Of a DNA stretch of 64,000 nucleotides, positions 60,262 to 64,000 are shown piece by piece. How positions within the stretch are numbered: the first letter of the stretch is position 1; every line of letters starts with the position of its first letter. Source of the stretch: Streptomyces uncialis (lineage in GTDB: Bacteria; Actinomycetota; Actinomycetes; Streptomycetales; Streptomycetaceae); the NCBI RefSeq assembly GCF_036250755.1, contig NZ_CP109583.1, positions 7,496,001-7,560,000 of the forward strand. Direction: 5' to 3'. Under the pieces are notes generated by a model. The model saw only the letters and a program-made list of their open reading frames with translations. It was not told where the DNA came from and searched no databases. The position numbers and the translations under genes are program-made.

Positions 60262-61218
60262 TCACCGGCCGGCCACCGCCCCCACGGCCCCCCGCGACAC
60301 CCGCTCCACCAGCGTGATCCCCTCGTGCATCGACGTATGACCGTCCGACAGCACCGCCAGCAGATAGCGCCGTCCGTCCACCGAGACGCATCCCGTGCTG
60401 TTGATCACCCACAGCCCGGTCGTGCCACGCGGCAGCCAGCCGTTCTTCAGCGCCGCCGGCTGCTCCCCGTCACCCGCCGCCGACACCCCCCAGTCCTGCC
60501 CGGCGACCACCCCGGCCATCAACTCCCGGGCGTAACCGCGTGACTCCCCGTTCAGCTCCGGGTCCGCGCCCGCCACGAACACCGCCCGCAGCAGCGCTAT
60601 CCGGTCCACCGCCGTCGTCCGGGTCAGCCCCCACAGCCCACCCGTGCCCGCGGTCGTGCCGGTCAGCCCGAACCGCGCGTTCGCCGCGTCCAGCCCCGGC
60701 GCTCCGCCCAACGCCTCCCACAGCGTGGTCGTCGAGGCGTTGTCGCTGTGCCCGATCATCGCCGCCGCGTGCTCCCGTTCCCGACCGGTCAGCCGCCGCC
60801 CCTTGTCCTGGGCCCCCAGCAGCAACGCGGCCAGTACGTCGACCTTCACGACGCTCGCCGTGACGAACACCGACGCCCCCCGGTACGCGACGGGCGCCCC
60901 GTCGTCGTCCACCGGGACCACCGCCACCGAGAACCGCGCCCCGCCGCTCACCCGCACCCCGGCCATGGCCCGGTCGAGCCGCCGCCCGGCCTGTGCGGCG
61001 GCGGCCTCCTCCGCCCGGGCCGCCTCCTCCGCCCGGGCCGCGCCCGGTGCCCGCGACATGTCCGGCGTGCCCGCCCCGGCCGTCCGGGCCGCCGGACCCC
61101 CACCGGCCCGCCCCGCGCCTCCCTCGTCCCGTACCGCCACGAACCCGCTCCCCGCCCAGCCGACCAGCACAAGAACCCCCACGAAGACCGCCACCACCAC
61201 ACCCCGGGACCACGACAT
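60262..61218 (-). CDS. membrane-anchored serine hydrolase, class A beta-lactamase fold
   Basis: 318 aa. N-terminal span at ~6-25 (VVVAVFVGVLVLVGWAG), an Ala/Glu/Arg-rich linker, then a class A-like domain with the active-site SVVK (FVTASVVKVDVLAALL), SDN (GHSDNAST) and KNG (LKNGWLPRGTTG) motifs at expected spacing. It may be a penicillin-hydrolase relative or a cell-wall-acting hydrolase. ATG 61218 has GGAG about ten bases upstream; ATG 61227 is too close to it. Confidence 0.85.
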   Translation of the reverse strand: MSWSRGVVVAVFVGVLVLVGWAGSGFVAVRDEGGAGRAGGGPAARTAGAGTPDMSRAPGAARAEEAARAEEAAAAQAGRRLDRAMAGVRVSGGARFSVAVVPVDDDGAPVAYRGASVFVTASVVKVDVLAALLLGAQDKGRRLTGREREHAAAMIGHSDNASTTTLWEALGGAPGLDAANARFGLTGTTAGTGGLWGLTRTTAVDRIALLRAVFVAGADPELNGESRGYARELMAGVVAGQDWGVSAAGDGEQPAALKNGWLPRGTTGLWVINSTGCVSVDGRRYLLAVLSDGHTSMHEGITLVERVSRGAVGAVAGR

Positions 61219-61428
61219 GCCGGGCATGCTCCGTGCCCATACTGGGGAACCTCTGAGACGAACCTCAGCTTCCGCTGAGAATCCCCGGCGCCCTCCCATC
61301 GGACGTCGGCACGGGAGCGGGGACACCGGTACCGCCACCGCGACCGGTCTGGACACCGACCGGCCGCCGTCCGCGCGGAGCCGAAACCCGGTGTCCATGT
61401 CACCTTGAGATGGCTAGCGTGGCGTCAT

Positions 61429-62194
61429 ATGGACCGAACCGATCTTCCCCCACGCCTGACCCGGCTCACCTTCCACGGCCCCCTCTCCGAGGCCAGGGCC
61501 GCGCGGATCGTCACCAGACTCGCCCGGACCGGCCCCGCGACGGTGCTGGACATCGGCTGCGGCTGGGGGGGAACTGATGCTCCGGGTCCTTGAGGCGACG
61601 CCGGGCGCCACCGGCCTGGGGATCGATCTCAACGCCGAGGACATCGCCCGGGGACGCGCGAACGCCGTGGCCCGGGGGCTGGCCGGTCGCGTCGAGTTCG
61701 TCGTCGGGTCCGCCGCCGGGACACCCCGCGGCCCCGCCGACCTCGTGCTGTGCCTCGGGGCCAGTCACGCGCTCAGCGACGAGACGCCGCCCAAGCACAC
61801 CGCCGCCGCGCTCCACGCGCTGCGGGAGCGGGTCGCGCCCGGGGGACGGGTCCTGCTCGGCGAGGGCTTCTGGCAGCGGGCCCCCACCCCCGCCGAACTG
61901 ACCGGGATGTGGCCGGACGCCCGCGCCGACGAGTACCACGACCTCGCCGCGCTCGTCGCTCTCGCCGTCGAGGCGGGATTCCGGCCCGCCTGGATCGAGA
62001 GCGCCGACAGCGGCGAATGGGAGGAGTTCGAGTCCGGATACCTCTCCGACACCGAGGAGTGGCTGGCCGCCCACCGTGACCACCCGCTGGCCGACGAGAC
62101 CCGCGCCCGCGCCGACCGGCACCGCGCGAGCTGGCTCGACGGCTACCGGGGAGTGCTCGGGCTGGCCTACCTCACCCTGGTCCCCGTGGACTGA
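61429..62194 (+). CDS. class I SAM methyltransferase (frameshifted at a G run)
   Basis: From ATG 61429 the first frame contains ATVLDIGCGWGG, the SAM-binding motif, then runs off frame at seven consecutive G bases (61565-61571). The second frame continues with ELMLRVLEATPG, LGIDLNAEDIARGRANA, LVLCLGASHAL and FEEFESGY-like C-terminal sequence to 62194. With six G bases the joined protein is ~254 aa and intact. A sequencing or assembly homopolymer error is the simplest explanation. The substrate is unknown. Confidence 0.75.
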
Positions 62195-62400
62195 CCTGAC
62201 CTGACCTGACCTGACCTGACCTGACCTGACCCGACCCGACCCGACCCGACCGGACCCGGCACCGACGGTGCGGGTACCGCACACGGCGTGAGCCGCCCGC
62301 ACCGGGACCCACCCACCCACCGCACCGCTCCGCACCGCTCCGCACCGCTCCGCACCGCTCCGCACCGCTCCGCACCGCTCCGCACCGCTCCGCACCGCTC
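62194..62400. repeat. short tandem repeats: 5-bp and 10-bp arrays
   Basis: Starting at the methyltransferase stop, about ten CCTGA-type pentamers (becoming CCCGA) run to about 62250. A second array of exactly eight CGCACCGCTC units covers 62321-62400. A GC-rich segment lies between. The 10-bp array keeps a frame open upstream of SseB, but this is not protein-like. Confidence 0.9.
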
Positions 62401-62455
62401 CGACCCCCGGGACCCCACCGCACCGCCGCGCGGCGCGCCGATAGGCTCGGGCACC

Positions 62456-63187
62456 GTGGCGAACAAGAACATCCCCCAGCCCGGCTACTCCGACGACGAC
62501 GGCTCCGCCGACCCCGTGCTGAGCGCCGCGCTCGCGGCCTGGGCCGCCGACCGGTCCGCCGAGGGACCCCTTCTCGAAGCGCTCAAGGGCACCCGTCTCC
62601 TCGTCCCGATGGTCGCGCTGCTCGGCGAGGTCGAGGAGGACGCGAACGGGCTGCGCCGCGAGAAGACCAGCGACATGGCGGTGCCCACCCTGAAGGCCCG
62701 GGGCCGCACCGCCCTGCCCGCCTTCACGTCCACCGACGCGCTCACCCGCTGGGACCCGGCCGCCCGGCCCGTCGCCGTCCCGCTGGAACAGGCGATCCAG
62801 GCCGCCGTCCACGAGAAGGCCGACACGATCGTCATCGACCTCGCGGGCCCCGTCGCGTACGAGCTGACCGGCCGCGCGCTGCTCGCCCTCGCGGAGGGCC
62901 GCACCACGCTCGACCCGCTCGCCGACCCGGTGGTCACCGACGCCGTACGAGCCGTCCTCGCCGCCGAGCCCGATGTGGTCGGCGCGTATCTGGGGCCGGG
63001 CCGCGCCGACGGCATCCTCGCCCTCGTCCTGGACCCGGCGGCCGTCCCCGCCGAGGCCATGCGGGCCGTCGCCGAACGCCTCGCCGCCGATCCGGCGCTG
63101 CGCGCCCGGCTCGTCCACGGCCTGGACCTCGCCCTGCTGCCGCCGGGCAGCACCCTGCCCGGCCGGCCCCTGTACCTCCGCGGCTGA
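62456..63187 (+). CDS. SseB-family protein
   Basis: 243 aa. SseB N-terminal domain pattern: DPVLSAALAAWAADRSAEGPLLEAL, RLLVPMVALLGEVEEDANGLRREKTSDMAVPTLKARGRTALPAFTS and DALTRWDPAARPVAV. GTG 62456 has no ribosome site; TAGGCT about ten bases upstream looks like a -10 element, so the mRNA may be leaderless. Usually located beside DUF1844 and infC in Streptomyces. A strong hairpin follows. Confidence 0.88.
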   Translation: MANKNIPQPGYSDDDGSADPVLSAALAAWAADRSAEGPLLEALKGTRLLVPMVALLGEVEEDANGLRREKTSDMAVPTLKARGRTALPAFTSTDALTRWDPAARPVAVPLEQAIQAAVHEKADTIVIDLAGPVAYELTGRALLALAEGRTTLDPLADPVVTDAVRAVLAAEPDVVGAYLGPGRADGILALVLDPAAVPAEAMRAVAERLAADPALRARLVHGLDLALLPPGSTLPGRPLYLRG

Positions 63188-63210
63188 CCGCCCTGTCCCA
63201 CCGCACAACG

Positions 63211-63242
63211 CGAAGGGCCCCGCCGGACGGCGGGGCCCTTCG
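63211..63242. terminator. bidirectional terminator between sseB and DUF1844
   Basis: Perfect 14-bp inverted repeat CGAAGGGCCCCGCC with a four-base loop, between two convergent genes. Confidence 0.88.
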
Positions 63243-63269
63243 TCCACGTTCCTGCGTGCGCGGGCGGAT

Positions 63270-63656
63270 CTAGCCGTAGAGCGCTCCCGTGTACTTCTCG
63301 CCCGGCCCCTGGCCCGGCTGGTCGGGGACGACGGACGCCTCGCGGAAGGCGAGCTGGAGCGACTTCAGACCGTCACGCAGCGGAGCCGCGTGGAAGGAGC
63401 TGATCTCCGTGCCGCCCGCGTCCACCAGCCCGGCCAGCGCGTGGATCAGCTTGCGGGCCTCGTCCAGGTCCTTGTGGTCCGAGCCGTCCTCGGCGAGACC
63501 GAGGTTCACCGCGGCGGCGCTCATCAGATGGACCGCCACCGTCGTGATCACCTCGACCGCCGGGACATCGGCGATGTCCCGGGTCAGGGTGTCGAAGTCG
63601 GGGGCCGCGCCGTCGCTGTCCGCTGCGGCCGTGCTGTCAGGGGTGGCGTCACTCAT
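63270..63656 (-). CDS. DUF1844 protein
   Basis: 128 aa. The family core PAVEVITTVAVHLMSAAAVNLGL, then HKDLDEARKLIHALAGLVDA and APLRDGLKSLQLAFREASV, matches DUF1844, a conserved actinobacterial protein of unknown function located next to infC. The N-terminus is acidic and probably disordered. ATG 63656. Divergent from the region leading to the presumed infC. Confidence 0.9.
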   Translation of the reverse strand: MSDATPDSTAAADSDGAAPDFDTLTRDIADVPAVEVITTVAVHLMSAAAVNLGLAEDGSDHKDLDEARKLIHALAGLVDAGGTEISSFHAAPLRDGLKSLQLAFREASVVPDQPGQGPGEKYTGALYG

Positions 63657-64000
63657 GCCTCACACGATAGGCGCAGTCCCGTCCGGCAGGGGAGTGAGGC
63701 CCCGGCGGCGCGAATTAGCCGTGCCGTCGCGGAACTGTTAATCTGGGGCAACGACCGGTCGGGCATTCACGTGCCCGGCCCACAAGTGGAGGCTCCGCTC
63801 TCCCACCTGGCCGCTCCTAGGAGTGGCGGGTCACCGGTCAGGCGGTCATGTCGAGAGACATGGCACGCCCGAAGTCACGCCCCGCGATGTGTCGCGGCGG
63901 TGTTCCGGTATGCAAGGAGCCCCGCCCGTGATCGTCCGGGGCATTTTTCATGTACCGGCGCGGTCAGGTCGGACGAACACAGACTTTACGCGGCTGTCCG
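63657..64000 (+). promoter_or_regulatory. probable infC leader region with terminator-like hairpin
   Basis: About 340 bp rightward of DUF1844. Near the start lies GTTAATCT, a possible -10. The following ~200 bases are rich in inverted repeats (GCCCGGCCCACAAGTGGAGG; CATGTCGAGAGACATGGC is a neat 7-bp stem). At about 63922-63957 GCCCCG pairs with CGGGGC just before ATTTTT, terminator-like, with AAGGAG beside it. A frame from GTG 63928 or ATG 63949 stays open to the edge and could be a 5' end of infC or a leader peptide. Identification as the infC leader rests on DUF1844 adjacency. Confidence 0.45.

Noticed and set aside
62288..62455. Longer SseB start at 62288
   Set aside because: The extra 56 codons are only the 10-bp repeat in translation; the family domain begins after GTG 62456.
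1..64000. tRNA, rRNA or insertion-sequence genes marking island ends
   Set aside because: None recognised by eye at the edges of the 23-54.5 kb region or elsewhere; no transposase or integrase motif was seen.

Overview
The window is high-GC actinobacterial chromosome, almost certainly Streptomyces. Third-codon positions are strongly G/C, there are many GTG/TTG starts and 4-base ATGA/GTGA gene overlaps, and the families are typical of the genus: a conservon, SAV2177-type methyltransferase, DmdR/IdeR-type iron box, and the SseB-DUF1844 pair that normally sits beside infC. From memory, the order conservon, betaine transporter, GlnA4-like ligase, SseB/DUF1844 matches the S. coelicolor region around SCO1630 to SCO1600. 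The part between about 23 and 54.5 kb would then be an accessory insertion into conserved core; this synteny was not computed.

Left core arm (0-23 kb): conservon cvnABCDE (616-5565), RluA-type pseudouridine synthase, GNAT, iron-regulated siderophore-interacting flavoprotein, 5'-3' exonuclease, two-gene glycine betaine ABC transporter (ATPase plus permease/binding-protein fusion), XRE-cupin regulator, corrinoid-binding-type receptor, divergent TDT anion transporter and LysR regulator, a TPR protein with a truncated N-terminus, a small duplicated protein, then a gamma-glutamylation module (class I amidotransferase-like hydrolase, divergent glutamine-synthetase-like ligase, aldehyde dehydrogenase, SDR).

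Accessory region (about 23-54.5 kb): first a PPOX flavoprotein, SAM methyltransferase, TPR regulator, a second methyltransferase, and a TetR regulator with a clear palindromic operator. Then comes the main discovery candidate, a leftward operon of fourteen translationally linked genes (49949 to 29266). It encodes a 50-residue acidic precursor peptide ending in Trp, a TPR protein, four LanB-like proteins of the peptide aminoacyl-tRNA ligase (PEARL) kind, an unassigned frameshifted protein, a TldD/TldE-like protease pair, a glycine-oxidase-like FAD enzyme, a VOC protein, an HFCD flavoprotein with a His-rich tail, an FMN reductase and an M20 amidohydrolase. A second leftward operon (54472 to 50760) encodes an antiporter, a tryptophan halogenase and a PPOX flavoprotein. 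The two operons share a three-block promoter with identical spacing. The gene set strongly resembles the ammosamide-type pyrroloquinoline alkaloid systems, in which amino acids are added to a scaffold peptide by PEARLs, oxidised and chlorinated while attached, and released by proteolysis.

Right core arm (54.9-64 kb): PLP-dependent racemase/aldolase-fold protein, a proline-rich membrane protein coupled to a mycosin-type subtilase, a serine-hydrolase (beta-lactamase fold) protein, a frameshifted methyltransferase, SseB, DUF1844 and an infC-leader-like region at the end. Three genes carry single-base frameshifts in G/C-rich runs (near 42046, 47685 and 61565-61571), which may be assembly errors. 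Three clusters of a dispersed intergenic repeat (1-300, 16140-16480, 50300-50740) lie in the same orientation at gene 3' ends.
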